From NCBI RefSeq assembly GCF_008711175.1, contig NZ_VWNF01000041.1, positions 186,001 to 250,000 of the forward strand: a stretch of 64,000 nucleotides of DNA. Direction: 5' to 3'. Position 1 is the stretch's first letter. Every line of letters starts with the position of its first letter. The position numbers were made by a program, and so were the translations under genes. Below the pieces are notes generated by a model. It was not told the origin of the DNA, ran no database searches, and worked only from the letters and a program-made list of their open reading frames with translations. Positions 1 to 8,684 of this stretch are shown here, piece after piece. The stretch comes from Nesterenkonia ebinurensis. Lineage in GTDB: Bacteria; Actinomycetota; Actinomycetes; Actinomycetales; Micrococcaceae.

Positions 1-808
1 GGTCTAGGTCCTGCATCGGGATGAAATCTGCAATATGCACGCCTCCGGTCAGCAATTCGCTGATACGGGTGGAATCCTCACCGATGATACGGAATTCGAC
101 AGTGTCCCATTCTGTGACGTCCCCGCGGAAGTAGTCCTCATAGCGGGAGATGGTGAAATTCTCGCCTTCGGACCATTCGACGAATTCAAAGGCGCCGCTG
201 CCGACCGGATGCTCCATATATCCTTCCCAGCCTTCTTCCTCGATGTAGTTCTTGGGGAAGATGCCGGAACCCTCACGGGCCAGACGATAAGGCAACACAG
301 GGTCTGGACCGTCGGTGACGATCTCGAAGTTCAGCTCATCAATTACGTTGACCTCAGCGATGGTGTTGTAGTTGGCGTACTGGGCCAATGTGTCATCGCT
401 AGATACTCGTTCCAGGGTGAACTTCACGTCCTCCGAGGTCAAGGGGTCCCCGTTGTGGAAAGTAATACCCTCGTGCAGGGTGAAGGACCAGGTCTGCTCA
501 TCAATATTCTCGTAGGTCTCCGCCAGGTGCGGCTGAAGCGTGCCGTCATCATCGCGACGAATAAGGTAGTCCTGCACGTTGACCATAATGGCTTCGGTAG
601 CGATATCCGCAGAGTTGTGGGTATCTACAGTGTCGATGTCCCGGCCGAAGCCGATGATGAGTTCGTTGCTGCCGGTGCCAGCGGCTCCGGTGCCATCATC
701 CTCACCGCCTTCCGTCACTGCGTCACAGGCTGACAGCGCGAAGAGGCTGCCGATAGCCAATCCAGAGATAGTGGTTCGCCGAAGGGTGTGGGAGTTTCGT
801 GCTTTCAT
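1..808 (-). CDS. ABC transporter solute-binding lipoprotein, family 5 (C-terminus cut by window edge)
   Basis: Reading the minus strand from an ATG at 808 gives an open frame running off the left edge (about 269 residues seen). The N-terminus has a signal peptide ending in a lipobox (LSAC), so the mature protein should be a lipoprotein. It continues with the peptide/nickel-binding (SBP_bac_5) pattern: an ETYENIDEQTWSFTL-like strand, then HEGITFHNGDPLTSEDVKF and later VGSGAFEFVEWSEGENF. It starts 34 bp after the second ATPase gene and is the last visible gene of a dppBCDF-like operon. It should deliver substrate to the two permeases. The substrate is unknown; the shared operator with the ureide operon suggests a ureide or similar nitrogen compound rather than a peptide (inference). 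Confidence 0.9.
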   Translation of the reverse strand, partial: MKARNSHTLRRTTISGLAIGSLFALSACDAVTEGGEDDGTGAAGTGSNELIIGFGRDIDTVDTHNSADIATEAIMVNVQDYLIRRDDDGTLQPHLAETYENIDEQTWSFTLHEGITFHNGDPLTSEDVKFTLERVSSDDTLAQYANYNTIAEVNVIDELNFEIVTDGPDPVLPYRLAREGSGIFPKNYIEEEGWEGYMEHPVGSGAFEFVEWSEGENFTISRYEDYFRGDVTEWDTVEFRIIGEDSTRISELLTGGVHIADFIPMQDLD

Positions 809-842
809 GGTGTCATTTCCTCTCAGATGGGGTGAGTGCTCT

Positions 843-1925
843 TCAGTTATGGTTCAGTGGGAAGTGGCAGGCGGCCTGAGCCGTATCGCTAAGAGATCGC
901 AGCGGCGGTTCTTCAGACCGGCATCGGTCCTGGACATAGAGACATCGAGTGTTGAACGGACACCCCCTCGGAGTGATGTCAAGGCTTGGAACTTCTCCCT
1001 CGAGCAGCTCATCCTGGCTGCCTCGCAGTTCGGGCGAGGATACCGGGGATGAATCCAGGAGAGCTTTGGTATAAGGGTGTTTGGGATCGTCGAAGAGTGA
1101 ATCCCGGGTGGTGATCTCAACGATCTTGCCCAGGTACATCACCGCGATCCTGTCACTGATGTGATGAACCGCCGGCAGGCCATGGCCGATGAAGATATAG
1201 GTAAGGTTGAACTCTGCTTGCAGTTTCTTGAGCAGATTGAGCACCTGCGCCTGGATGGATACGTCAAGTGCAGAGACTGCCTCATCGCACACGATCAGCT
1301 TGGGGTTGAGCGCCAGAGCCCGGGCTATGCCAATACGTTGGCGCTGACCGCCGCTGAACTCATGGGGGAAGCGGTCAACGAAGTCCGGACTAAGCCCTAC
1401 GGTGTCCATCAGATCCAGCACCCGGTCACGCCGACCCCGACGGGTGGGCAGGGTCCTATGCGTGCGCAGCGGCTCCTCAATGATCTCACCGACCCGCATG
1501 CGAGGATTCAACGAGGAAAAAGGGTCCTGGAAGACCATCTGCATGTCTCGCCGACGCCGACGCATCTCCTGGGGCGGGAGCTCCAACAGATTCTGACCTT
1601 CGAAGTACACTTCTCCGCTGGTAGCTTCGAGCAGCCGCAGAATCAGTGCCGCAGTCGTGGATTTTCCAGACCCGGACTCGCCAACGAGGCCGAGTGTCTC
1701 CCCGGGGTAGACGTCGAAGGAGATGTTGTTGACAGCAACCAGCTCATTGCGGGGACTCTGCCGTTCCTGAGCCTGATCGGAAGCCTTCCCCTGCTCATCC
1801 TTAGCGCTGGCCTTGGGCCGGGGCCCCCGCAACGTGAATTTCTTCGTCAGGTGACGCACTGTGATCAGCGGCTCCTGCGCGGATGCCTCCGTGGTGCTGT
1901 GTAAGTGCTCAATCGCCTCAGTCAT
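843..1925 (-). CDS. ABC transporter ATP-binding protein (DppF/OppF type)
   Basis: A 360-residue ATPase of the dipeptide/oligopeptide/nickel importers. Visible motifs are Walker A GESGSGKS, the ABC signature FSGGQRQRIGIARAL and Walker B LIVCDEAVSALD. The C-terminal oligo_HPY region ends in CPFNTRCLYVQDRC, the cysteine cluster common in this family. The ATG at 1925 was chosen because it overlaps the stop of the upstream ATPase (ATGA), indicating translational coupling; a longer frame upstream lies inside that gene. It energises uptake together with the DppD-type ATPase at 1922-2950. Confidence 0.93.
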   Translation of the reverse strand: MTEAIEHLHSTTEASAQEPLITVRHLTKKFTLRGPRPKASAKDEQGKASDQAQERQSPRNELVAVNNISFDVYPGETLGLVGESGSGKSTTAALILRLLEATSGEVYFEGQNLLELPPQEMRRRRRDMQMVFQDPFSSLNPRMRVGEIIEEPLRTHRTLPTRRGRRDRVLDLMDTVGLSPDFVDRFPHEFSGGQRQRIGIARALALNPKLIVCDEAVSALDVSIQAQVLNLLKKLQAEFNLTYIFIGHGLPAVHHISDRIAVMYLGKIVEITTRDSLFDDPKHPYTKALLDSSPVSSPELRGSQDELLEGEVPSLDITPRGCPFNTRCLYVQDRCRSEEPPLRSLSDTAQAACHFPLNHN

Positions 1926-2950
1926 GAACCAGTCTCCTGTTCGGCATAGAGCCAGCATCGGGTCTTCGCTCCGCTGCCGAGCTCCACCTCGGGCGGACGC
2001 TCAGAACAGATTTCCATAGCTTTGGGACAGCGGGCGGCGAACCGGCAGCCAGTGGGCATCTTTGAGGGTGTGGGAACAGCGCCCGGAATAGATTCAAGCT
2101 CGTCCCGGACTTCTTCAATCTTCGGAGTGCTGGCCATGAGCGCTTTGGTATATGGATGCCGGGGTTCACGGAAGAGCTCATAGACCTCGGCTTCTTCAAC
2201 GACCTGCCCGGCATACATGACGACTACTCGGTCAGCCATCTCTGCGATGACGCCTAGGTCGTGGGTGATCAGCAGAATAGAAGTCCCGGTAGTTCTCCGC
2301 AGCTTCTTCATCAGGCGCAGAATCTGTGCCTCGACGCTGACATCCAGTGCGGTGGTCGGCTCGTCGGCGATGAGCAGCTGAGGCTCACAGACCAGAGCAA
2401 TGGCAATCATGATGCGTTGGCGCATGCCCCCGGAGAGTTCGTGAGGATAAGAGCTGTAGGTCTGTTCTGCCCGGGGGATACCGACACTGCGCAGCGCTTC
2501 CACAGTGCGTCTCTTCGCTTCCTTACGTGACAGCTTCTCGTGGTAGCGCAGCGGCTCAGCGATCTGTTTGCCCACGCTCATGAGTGGATTCAGGGAGGTC
2601 AGCGGTTCCTGGAAGACCATCGAAATCTCTTTGCCCTGCAGCCTACGGCGCTTCTTCGACGGGAGCCGAACGAGGTCATGCGCGCCGGCGAAGAACATCT
2701 TGGATGCTGTGACCTCCGCATTGGGCGGCAGCACACCCATGATGCCGTACGATGTGACGCTCTTTCCGGACCCGGATTCCCCGACGATACCGACAACTTC
2801 ACCGCGTCCGACGGTGAAGGAGACATCTTCGACCACGGTGGTGCTGCTGTCGTCCCCTCTGAAGGAGATCTGCAGCTTCTCAACCTCCAGAACTGGGGGA
2901 TGCTTCTCTGTCATGATTCTCTGCTGCGGAAAATCGGCTGTAGCAGTCAT
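1922..2950 (-). CDS. ABC transporter ATP-binding protein (DppD/OppD type)
   Basis: A 342-residue ATPase with Walker A GESGSGKS, signature LSGGMRQRIMIAIAL, Walker B LLIADEPTTALD and the C-terminal CRFAARCPKAMEIC cysteine region of peptide-type importers. The ATG at 2950 overlaps the stop of the permease gene by 4 bp (ATGA), which favours it over a longer frame. It is the first of two ATPases in an ABC importer operon ordered permease-permease-ATPase-ATPase-binding protein, as in dpp, opp and nik systems. Confidence 0.93.
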   Translation of the reverse strand: MTATADFPQQRIMTEKHPPVLEVEKLQISFRGDDSSTTVVEDVSFTVGRGEVVGIVGESGSGKSVTSYGIMGVLPPNAEVTASKMFFAGAHDLVRLPSKKRRRLQGKEISMVFQEPLTSLNPLMSVGKQIAEPLRYHEKLSRKEAKRRTVEALRSVGIPRAEQTYSSYPHELSGGMRQRIMIAIALVCEPQLLIADEPTTALDVSVEAQILRLMKKLRRTTGTSILLITHDLGVIAEMADRVVVMYAGQVVEEAEVYELFREPRHPYTKALMASTPKIEEVRDELESIPGAVPTPSKMPTGCRFAARCPKAMEICSERPPEVELGSGAKTRCWLYAEQETGS

Positions 2951-3897
2951 GAGCGCTTCTTCTCCCTTGGGTCGAGGACGTCTCGGAGCCAGTCCCCCAG
3001 GAACATGATGGCCAAGACTGTGATGGTGATCGCTAACCCTGGAAAAGTGGCAATCCACCAGGCGGTGGCCAGATAGTCACGGCCTTCGTTCAGCACATAG
3101 CCCCAAGTGACGGTAGGCGGCTGGATTCCCAAACCTAAGAAGCTCAGGGAAGCTTCAATCACTATGTTCGTGCCGAAGCTCAGCGTGGCCACAACGATGG
3201 TGGTGGGCATCACATTGGGCAGAATGTGCCGCATCATCATCACGGGATCGCGAGTACCGATCGATCGTGCCGCTCGGACGAAGTCGCGCTCCCGGAGGCT
3301 GACGACATCAGCCCTGACCATACGAGCGAAAATCACCCATCCGGTGACCCCGAGTACCACAGTCAGCGTGACAGTGCTGGGACCCATGCTGCCGATGATC
3401 ACCAGAATCAGCAGGATGTTCGGGATTGCCATGTTGGCATCCACTAGACGCTGAATGATGGTGTCGAACCAGCCACCGGCGTAAAAACCGCTGATCACTC
3501 CGAGAGTGACCCCCAAGACCGCTGAGATGATTACGGCTATTCCACTGACCAGCAGAGTGACCTGTACCCCGTGGACGATCCGACTCAGGATGTCCCGCCC
3601 CAGGTTATCCGTGCCCAGCAGAAACTCGGTGCTGCCGCCCTCCAGCCAGAACGGCGGCAGCAGACGATCCTGCGGGTGTTGCTGGCCCGGCGGATATGGT
3701 GAGATGAATGGGGCAAGCAGTGCCGTCAGCACACAGAGCAGCAGCACCAGGGCGCCGATGGTGGCAGCGGGGCTCTGCAGAAGTGTGCGGAGCCGACGGC
3801 GCACCACGGCTGCTGAACCACCGCTGCCTGAGACCGCCGGGCCTCCGGGTGCGGCCTTGGTGCTGGTCTCATTCTCCATCAGGGGCTGTTGTGTCAT
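2947..3897 (-). CDS. ABC transporter permease (DppC/OppC type)
   Basis: A 316-residue inner-membrane permease. After a polar N-terminus of about 35 residues it has a hydrophobic segment (ATIGALVLLLCVLTALLAPF), further membrane spans, and the EAA-type cytoplasmic loop around RAARSIGTRDPVMMMRHILPN that contacts the ATPases. LGTDNLGRDILSRIVHG is a hallmark of DppC/OppC. It starts 6 bp after the partner permease and overlaps the ATPase gene by 4 bp, so all belong to one transcript. Confidence 0.93.
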   Translation of the reverse strand: MTQQPLMENETSTKAAPGGPAVSGSGGSAAVVRRRLRTLLQSPAATIGALVLLLCVLTALLAPFISPYPPGQQHPQDRLLPPFWLEGGSTEFLLGTDNLGRDILSRIVHGVQVTLLVSGIAVIISAVLGVTLGVISGFYAGGWFDTIIQRLVDANMAIPNILLILVIIGSMGPSTVTLTVVLGVTGWVIFARMVRADVVSLRERDFVRAARSIGTRDPVMMMRHILPNVMPTTIVVATLSFGTNIVIEASLSFLGLGIQPPTVTWGYVLNEGRDYLATAWWIATFPGLAITITVLAIMFLGDWLRDVLDPREKKRS

Positions 3898-3903
3898 GGG
3901 GAC

Positions 3904-4836
3904 CTACTCGAATCGGATCCGGGGGTCGATCACTTTGTTGAGGATGTCCGCGGCCAGGTTGAACGCGATGATCAGGAGTGCGGTGACAAAGACCACCGCT
4001 TGCACGATGGCCATATCTGCGGCAGTCACAGCGTTCACCAGCAGTTGGCCGATGCCGGGCCAGGCGAAGACGCTCTCGGTGATGATCGCACTGCTGATCA
4101 CCAGTGGCGTGGTGAGCGCAAGCAGTGTGATGCAGGGAACCAGGCAGTTGCGAAAGGCATGACGGTAGAGCACAACCTGGTGAGGCAGCCCCTTGCTGCG
4201 GGCGGTACGGATGTAGTCCTGGTTCAGCACCTCCAGCATGTTGGAGCGGATCACCCGGGTCAGCTCGGCGGTGACCCCACCACTGAGGGTAATGGCAGGC
4301 AGCACCAAGTGGGCCCAGCTGCCGGAACCCGAAACGGGGAACAGCCCCAACGATACGGAGAGAACCAGAATGAGCATGATGCCGAGCCAGAAGTTTGGAA
4401 TGGCTTTTCCCACCACAGCGAGTCCTGAGACCACCACGTCGAGTACAGAATTCTTATGCGTTGCTGACAACACCCCCAGCGGCACTGCCATGGCGATGGA
4501 GATCAGCATTGCAGCTCCTCCAAGCAGAAACGTATTGGGAAGCCGATCCAGCACAATGGGCATAGCGTCACGGCCATACATATAGGATTCGCCGAAGTCC
4601 CCGCGCACCAGGTTCCACATATATTCCCCGTACTGGACATGGAACGGACGGTTGAGCCCCATCGCTTCTCGAAGATCCGCAATCTGCTGAGGCGAGGCGT
4701 TGTCGCCCAACCGCTGGCCGACGGGATCTCCCGCAATGTAAACCAGAAAGAAAATTACAAAAGTGATGATGAGCAGCACAGGAATGATCTGTAACGCGTA
4801 GCGCGCCCAGTAGGAGGTGGCAATCCTGTATAGCAT
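3904..4836 (-). CDS. ABC transporter permease (DppB/OppB type)
   Basis: A 310-residue permease, the first gene of the transporter operon. Six hydrophobic segments are visible. The family features are an N-terminal span (IIPVLLIITFVIFFLVYIAG) followed by DPVGQRLGDNASPQQIADLREAMGL, and the EAA loop YIRTARSKGLPHQVVLYRHAFRN. The ATG at 4836 has a plausible GAGGGG ribosome-binding site upstream. The promoter region carries an RpiR-type palindrome at 4904-4921. Confidence 0.93.
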   Translation of the reverse strand: MLYRIATSYWARYALQIIPVLLIITFVIFFLVYIAGDPVGQRLGDNASPQQIADLREAMGLNRPFHVQYGEYMWNLVRGDFGESYMYGRDAMPIVLDRLPNTFLLGGAAMLISIAMAVPLGVLSATHKNSVLDVVVSGLAVVGKAIPNFWLGIMLILVLSVSLGLFPVSGSGSWAHLVLPAITLSGGVTAELTRVIRSNMLEVLNQDYIRTARSKGLPHQVVLYRHAFRNCLVPCITLLALTTPLVISSAIITESVFAWPGIGQLLVNAVTAADMAIVQAVVFVTALLIIAFNLAADILNKVIDPRIRFE

Positions 4837-4903
4837 CGACCTGCGATCCCCTCATTTGGACCTGGAGGCGCCCAGGCCTGAAAAGCGGCTGACTGGACAC
4901 CGT

Positions 4904-4921
4904 ATGAAACAGTAGTTTCAT
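4904..4921. promoter_or_regulatory. Probable RpiR-family operator upstream of the ABC transporter operon
   Basis: A perfect 7-bp inverted repeat, ATGAAAC-AGTA-GTTTCAT, lies 68 bp upstream of the first permease. The core TGAAAC-N4-GTTTCA occurs again, with the same spacer length, in the pucG promoter (8562-8579). Further half-sites (GTTTTCATC, GTTTCACC, CGTTTCATC) are scattered over 4946-5007. The rest of the 234-bp gap (4837-5070) shows no gene. That the neighbouring RpiR protein binds here is inference. Confidence 0.7.
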
Positions 4922-5070
4922 TAGATCACCCTTGAATGTCACAGAGTTTTCATCAATATGACACTTATGTTTCACCAACTGAGTGATGATCGATCATTCG
5001 TTTCATCAAGTGGAAACTCACAGTGTCCCGACCAGTTGGCGCCACCTAACAGAGCGGGTGGCCTGGTGGT

Positions 5071-5988
5071 TCACAGTTCAAGCTCGTCCAGATCCTCATA
5101 AGCCGCAGCGATGGCCGAGATGCGCCGTCGGCTCTCCGGCAGTAAAGCGTTCAGCACACCGTTGGCCAGCACACTCACCAGGGACATCGGTGCGGAATAG
5201 GAGTCAAATGCTCCATCGGTGCTGATGGGGCATTCCAGCCACAGATCAGCGTCCCCGGCATAGTGCCGGGAAGTAGAGTCTCCGATGCACAGCAATTTCG
5301 CCTCAGAGTCGGAGATCCAACGAATCATCCGAGAGAACACCGCGGGGCGCCGGCGGAAGCCCACTGCCACGACTAGATCCCCGACGCGCAACTTGGCCAG
5401 CTCCTCGCCGAGGGTTTGCCCCGGCTGCGGAGAGACCCGCACATCAGTCCGTGCCTGAACCAGCTGCTGATGAAGATGAAGTGCAATGGGATAGCTGTTA
5501 CGCAGACCTATCACGCTGATCCTCTTGGCTCCGGCGAGCATGCTGACTGCGGCGCTGAGGCGCCCATTCGCCAGGAGTGCACTGAGCTTTGCGAGATTCT
5601 CTTGTTCATGGGCCTGGTGCCTCTGCAAGCCGCTGGTGGGGGTGCCGCTTTCATCGGCGTGATGCCCTGACAGGGCAGGAGAGGCCACGGGCAAGCCTCT
5701 GCTGCGCAGAGATCGGGCGTGGTCTCGGACTTCTCTGAAGTCATCAAAGCCGAGTTTGCGGAAGAGCCGGGAGACAGTTGCTTTGGAGACTCCCGTTTCA
5801 CGGCTGATATCAGCGGCGGAGAAGATCGCCAAATCGCCAAGATGCTCCAATAAGAAGTCAGCTACTCGCCGTTCCTGGGGCGGTAGACCTCCGTAGCGGG
5901 CATCGATCCTGGCATCGATGCGAACCTCAGCTGGCTCCGGCTCCTTCCCGGCGCCGCTCATTACTGCGAAAGACGTATCCCCACTCAC
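5071..5988 (-). CDS. RpiR/MurR-family transcriptional regulator (HTH + SIS)
   Basis: A 305-residue regulator. The N-terminal HTH_6 domain (about residues 25-100) includes PPQERRVADFLLEHLGDLAIFSAADISRE read across the first helices, then GVSKATVSRLFRKLGFDDFREVR. A C-terminal SIS sugar/phospho-ligand domain (about 140-290) includes ISVIGLRNSYPIALHL and GDLVVAVGFRRRP. The GTG start overlaps the stop of the amidohydrolase gene (GTGA), so it is the last gene of the pucG-amidohydrolase-regulator operon. It probably recognises the TGAAAC-N4-GTTTCA palindromes upstream of that operon and of the transporter operon. The effector is unknown. Confidence 0.9.
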   Translation of the reverse strand: MSGDTSFAVMSGAGKEPEPAEVRIDARIDARYGGLPPQERRVADFLLEHLGDLAIFSAADISRETGVSKATVSRLFRKLGFDDFREVRDHARSLRSRGLPVASPALSGHHADESGTPTSGLQRHQAHEQENLAKLSALLANGRLSAAVSMLAGAKRISVIGLRNSYPIALHLHQQLVQARTDVRVSPQPGQTLGEELAKLRVGDLVVAVGFRRRPAVFSRMIRWISDSEAKLLCIGDSTSRHYAGDADLWLECPISTDGAFDSYSAPMSLVSVLANGVLNALLPESRRRISAIAAAYEDLDELEL

Positions 5989-7316
5989 GCTGCCGTCCCT
6001 CCGACGCTGAACTCACCGGCATCATAGTTCTCCGCTGTCTTCCATACGGCTGTTTCGAGCGCGTTCAGAGCGGCGGCAACATCCTCGGTGGTCACTGACT
6101 CCTCGGGATGGTGACTGATGCCGTCATGACACCGTGTGAACAGCATGGCAACCGGGGTCAGGGCAGCCATGGCCATGGCGTCATGGCCAGCTCGGGAGTA
6201 GAGCTGCATTGGATCAGGGTCTCCGGTATGCACGATACCGGCGGCGACCGCCTGGGAGAGCTGATGATCACAGTAGACGGTGCCGGCGGTGTGAATTTCT
6301 TCGGCCTCATACTCCAGCCCACGTTCCGAGCACAAATTCTCCAACTCAGTCTCGATCGCAGCCCAGGCGTCGTCTCGAAGTTCATCTGTCTCGGCACGTA
6401 GATCAAGGGAGAGATCCGCTCGGCCAGGAACTACGTTGACGGCTCCAGGCACGGCGGTCATCTGCCCCACTGTGGCTATCGCTTGTTTCTCCCGGCCGAT
6501 CCGTTCGATGTCCAAGACAGCTTGGGATGCACCGATCAGCGCATCACGGCGCCGAGCATAGGGAGTGCCGCCGGCATGGCGGGCCTCCCCCAGAACACTG
6601 ATCCGGAAACGCCTAGCCCCAGCGATGGAAGTGACCACGCCGAGCGGACGATCAGCGATCTCCAGATAGGGCCCCTGTTCGATGTGGGCCTCCAGGTAGC
6701 CCACAAGGTCCGCAGGCTTCCGTGCCGCCTCGCCGACGCGGTCCGCGTCCAGACCGAAGACCTCGAAAGCCTCCCGGAGAGTGATTCCATCCTCATCCTT
6801 CACATCCCACCATGTGGGATCCCAGGTACCAGCCATCGCCCGAGACCCGAGTAATGTGGCACCGAACCTGGTACCCTCCTCATCACCGAAAGCAGCCACT
6901 TCTATGGCGAAGGGAAGCTGGGCAGAATGTGGGGCCATTCGCCGTGCTGTCTCAATGCCTATGAGCACACCAAGAATGCCGTCATAGCGGCCGGCGTAGG
7001 GCACCGTGTCCAGGTGAGAGGCGATCAGCAGGGCGGGCAGACCGGGTTCGCGACCTTCGATCCTGCCGCACTGGTTTCCGGCGGCGTCCTGCCAAGTGGC
7101 CATCCCAGCTTCCTGCATCCAATGGGCGGCCAACGCGTTGTGCCTGCGATGCTCCTCGGTGAGATAGGCGCGCAGGATCCCGTCCGGCAGCGCGCTGATA
7201 GCGGCCAGCTCGTCGCAGCGGGCCATGATCCGCCGGGCTGCGGTCATGGTCTGCTCACTGGGCAGGTAGGTGCTGTGCTGATGGGCGCCGGGTGTGGCGT
7301 GGTGGGCTGTGCTCAT
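5985..7316 (-). CDS. allC: Allantoate amidohydrolase / N-carbamoyl-amino-acid hydrolase family (M20)
   Basis: A 443-residue zinc hydrolase. Metal-ligand motifs of the family are visible: SHLDTVPYAGRYDG, GDEEGTRFG, AHIEQGP and the C-terminal AGHDAMAMA with GISHHPEES. Allantoate amidohydrolases convert allantoate to ureidoglycine (via ureidoglycine carbamate), whereas close relatives cleave N-carbamoyl amino acids or ureidoglycolate. The adjacent pucG-like transaminase, which uses ureidoglycine and glyoxylate, favours allantoate as substrate. Its ATG overlaps the pucG stop by 4 bp and its stop overlaps the regulator's GTG. Family is certain; the exact substrate is inferred from context. Confidence 0.85.
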   Translation of the reverse strand: MSTAHHATPGAHQHSTYLPSEQTMTAARRIMARCDELAAISALPDGILRAYLTEEHRRHNALAAHWMQEAGMATWQDAAGNQCGRIEGREPGLPALLIASHLDTVPYAGRYDGILGVLIGIETARRMAPHSAQLPFAIEVAAFGDEEGTRFGATLLGSRAMAGTWDPTWWDVKDEDGITLREAFEVFGLDADRVGEAARKPADLVGYLEAHIEQGPYLEIADRPLGVVTSIAGARRFRISVLGEARHAGGTPYARRRDALIGASQAVLDIERIGREKQAIATVGQMTAVPGAVNVVPGRADLSLDLRAETDELRDDAWAAIETELENLCSERGLEYEAEEIHTAGTVYCDHQLSQAVAAGIVHTGDPDPMQLYSRAGHDAMAMAALTPVAMLFTRCHDGISHHPEESVTTEDVAAALNALETAVWKTAENYDAGEFSVGGTAA

Positions 7317-8548
7317 CCGGCCTCCGCATATATCTCACTGGCGGCGCCGGTTCCGCCACCGGCGGTGACCTGCGCCCCGGCGGACCGCAGCACCTGTTCC
7401 AGGGCGGCCAGGGTGAGCATCACGGCGTCTTTACGGGCGTTATAGCCCATAGTGCCGATCCGCCAGACCACTCCGTGCAGGGGGCCGAAGCTGGTGCCGA
7501 TCTCAATGCTGTAGTCGCTCAGCAGGGCGGACCGCACTGCCTCGCCGTCCACCCCGTCGGGGATGTGCACGGCCACCACGTTGTTCATCCGGTGGGTCTG
7601 GTCGCCGAAGAGCTTCAGCCCCAGTCCCTGTACCCCGGCAACCATGGCGGCACCGTGCAGCCGGTGACGCTCCACAGCATTGTCCATACCTTCGTTCACC
7701 AGCAGCCGGGCGCACTCGCGTGCCGCATACAGCATGGAGGTGGCCTCGGTGTGGTGGTTGAGCCGCTGCGGGCCCCAGTAGTCCAGGATCATCGCCAGGT
7801 CGAAGTAGTTGGAGGCGATCCGGGTGCCGCGCGGGGTGGTCCCGTCATCGATGCCGGACTCTACATGGCGGCGGGCCCGGATGACCTCCACCGCGCGGTC
7901 AGAGAGAGTAATCGGAGCTGAGCCGGAGGGCCCGCCCAGGCATTTCTGCAGACCGGCGGTGGCGGCGTCGACTCCCCAGTCATCGGCCAGGAAGGTGTTG
8001 CCGACCAGGGATGCGGTGACATCGGTGTAGAACAGGGCGCCGTGCTTGCGGCAGAGTTCACCGACTCCCTTCAATGGCTGGTTCATGGTGGTGGAGGTGT
8101 CGCCCTGGACCAGGGCCAGGAGCTTGGGCCGATGGGTGGTAAGGGCGGCGTCGAGCTCTTCCAGGGTGAAGACTTGCCCCCATTCTTTCTCGATGACGAC
8201 GACTTCGCCCCCGGCTCTTTCTGCGATCTCCTTCAGCAGGTGCCCGAACCGGCCGAAGACCGGGACCAGTACCTTCTCCCCCGGCTCCACCAGGGATACG
8301 ATGGCGGCCTCGATGCCTGCGCGTGAGGTGCCGTCGACGAGCAGCGTGGCTCTGTTGCTGGTGCTGAAGACTCCGCGGTAAAGCTCCATCACCTCATTCA
8401 TGTAGCTGGTCATAGCTGGGGCGAACTGGCCGATCAGTTGGGCGGTCATCGCCCGCAGCACCCGGGGGTCAGCGTTGACCGGCCCGGGCCCCATCAGCAG
8501 CTGCTGCGGCGGATGGATCTGGCGATGCTCTGCCACGGAGGATGTCAT
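7313..8548 (-). CDS. pucG: PucG-like (S)-ureidoglycine-glyoxylate aminotransferase (class V, PLP)
   Basis: A fold-type I, class V aminotransferase of 411 residues starting LLMGPGPVNADPRVLRAM, as in alanine-glyoxylate transaminases. The PLP lysine lies in GLQKCLGGPSG and the substrate arginine near the C-terminus in VWRIGTMG. PucG transfers the amino group from ureidoglycine to glyoxylate, giving oxalurate and glycine; the neighbouring amidohydrolase would make ureidoglycine. The ATG at 8548 is preferred over 8560 because a TATGAT -10 hexamer lies just upstream, implying leaderless translation; no Shine-Dalgarno sequence is present for either. Alanine-glyoxylate or serine-pyruvate activity remains possible. 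Confidence 0.8.
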   Translation of the reverse strand: MTSSVAEHRQIHPPQQLLMGPGPVNADPRVLRAMTAQLIGQFAPAMTSYMNEVMELYRGVFSTSNRATLLVDGTSRAGIEAAIVSLVEPGEKVLVPVFGRFGHLLKEIAERAGGEVVVIEKEWGQVFTLEELDAALTTHRPKLLALVQGDTSTTMNQPLKGVGELCRKHGALFYTDVTASLVGNTFLADDWGVDAATAGLQKCLGGPSGSAPITLSDRAVEVIRARRHVESGIDDGTTPRGTRIASNYFDLAMILDYWGPQRLNHHTEATSMLYAARECARLLVNEGMDNAVERHRLHGAAMVAGVQGLGLKLFGDQTHRMNNVVAVHIPDGVDGEAVRSALLSDYSIEIGTSFGPLHGVVWRIGTMGYNARKDAVMLTLAALEQVLRSAGAQVTAGGGTGAASEIYAEAG

Positions 8549-8561
8549 GGGGATCATCATA

Positions 8562-8579
8562 CTGAAACAATTGTTTCAG
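8562..8579. promoter_or_regulatory. Operator palindrome in the pucG promoter
   Basis: A perfect 18-bp palindrome, CTGAAACAA/TTGTTTCAG, immediately precedes a TATGAT -10-like hexamer (minus strand, about 8562-8557), so it fills the spacer between -35 and -10. The TGAAAC-N4-GTTTCA core is identical to the transporter operator at 4904-4921, which supports control of both operons by the RpiR-type regulator at 5071-5988. The remainder of the gap to the nuclease gene (8580-8684) shows no gene. Confidence 0.72.
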
Positions 8580-8684
8580 CCAGATGAAACGCCGCAAGCT
8601 TCCCATCGCCCGTTCTGGGACGGTGAGCCAGCCGGGAAATTCGCCAGCCCACCCTCGTGTTGCGGTCGGGGAGAAATCCCCCGG

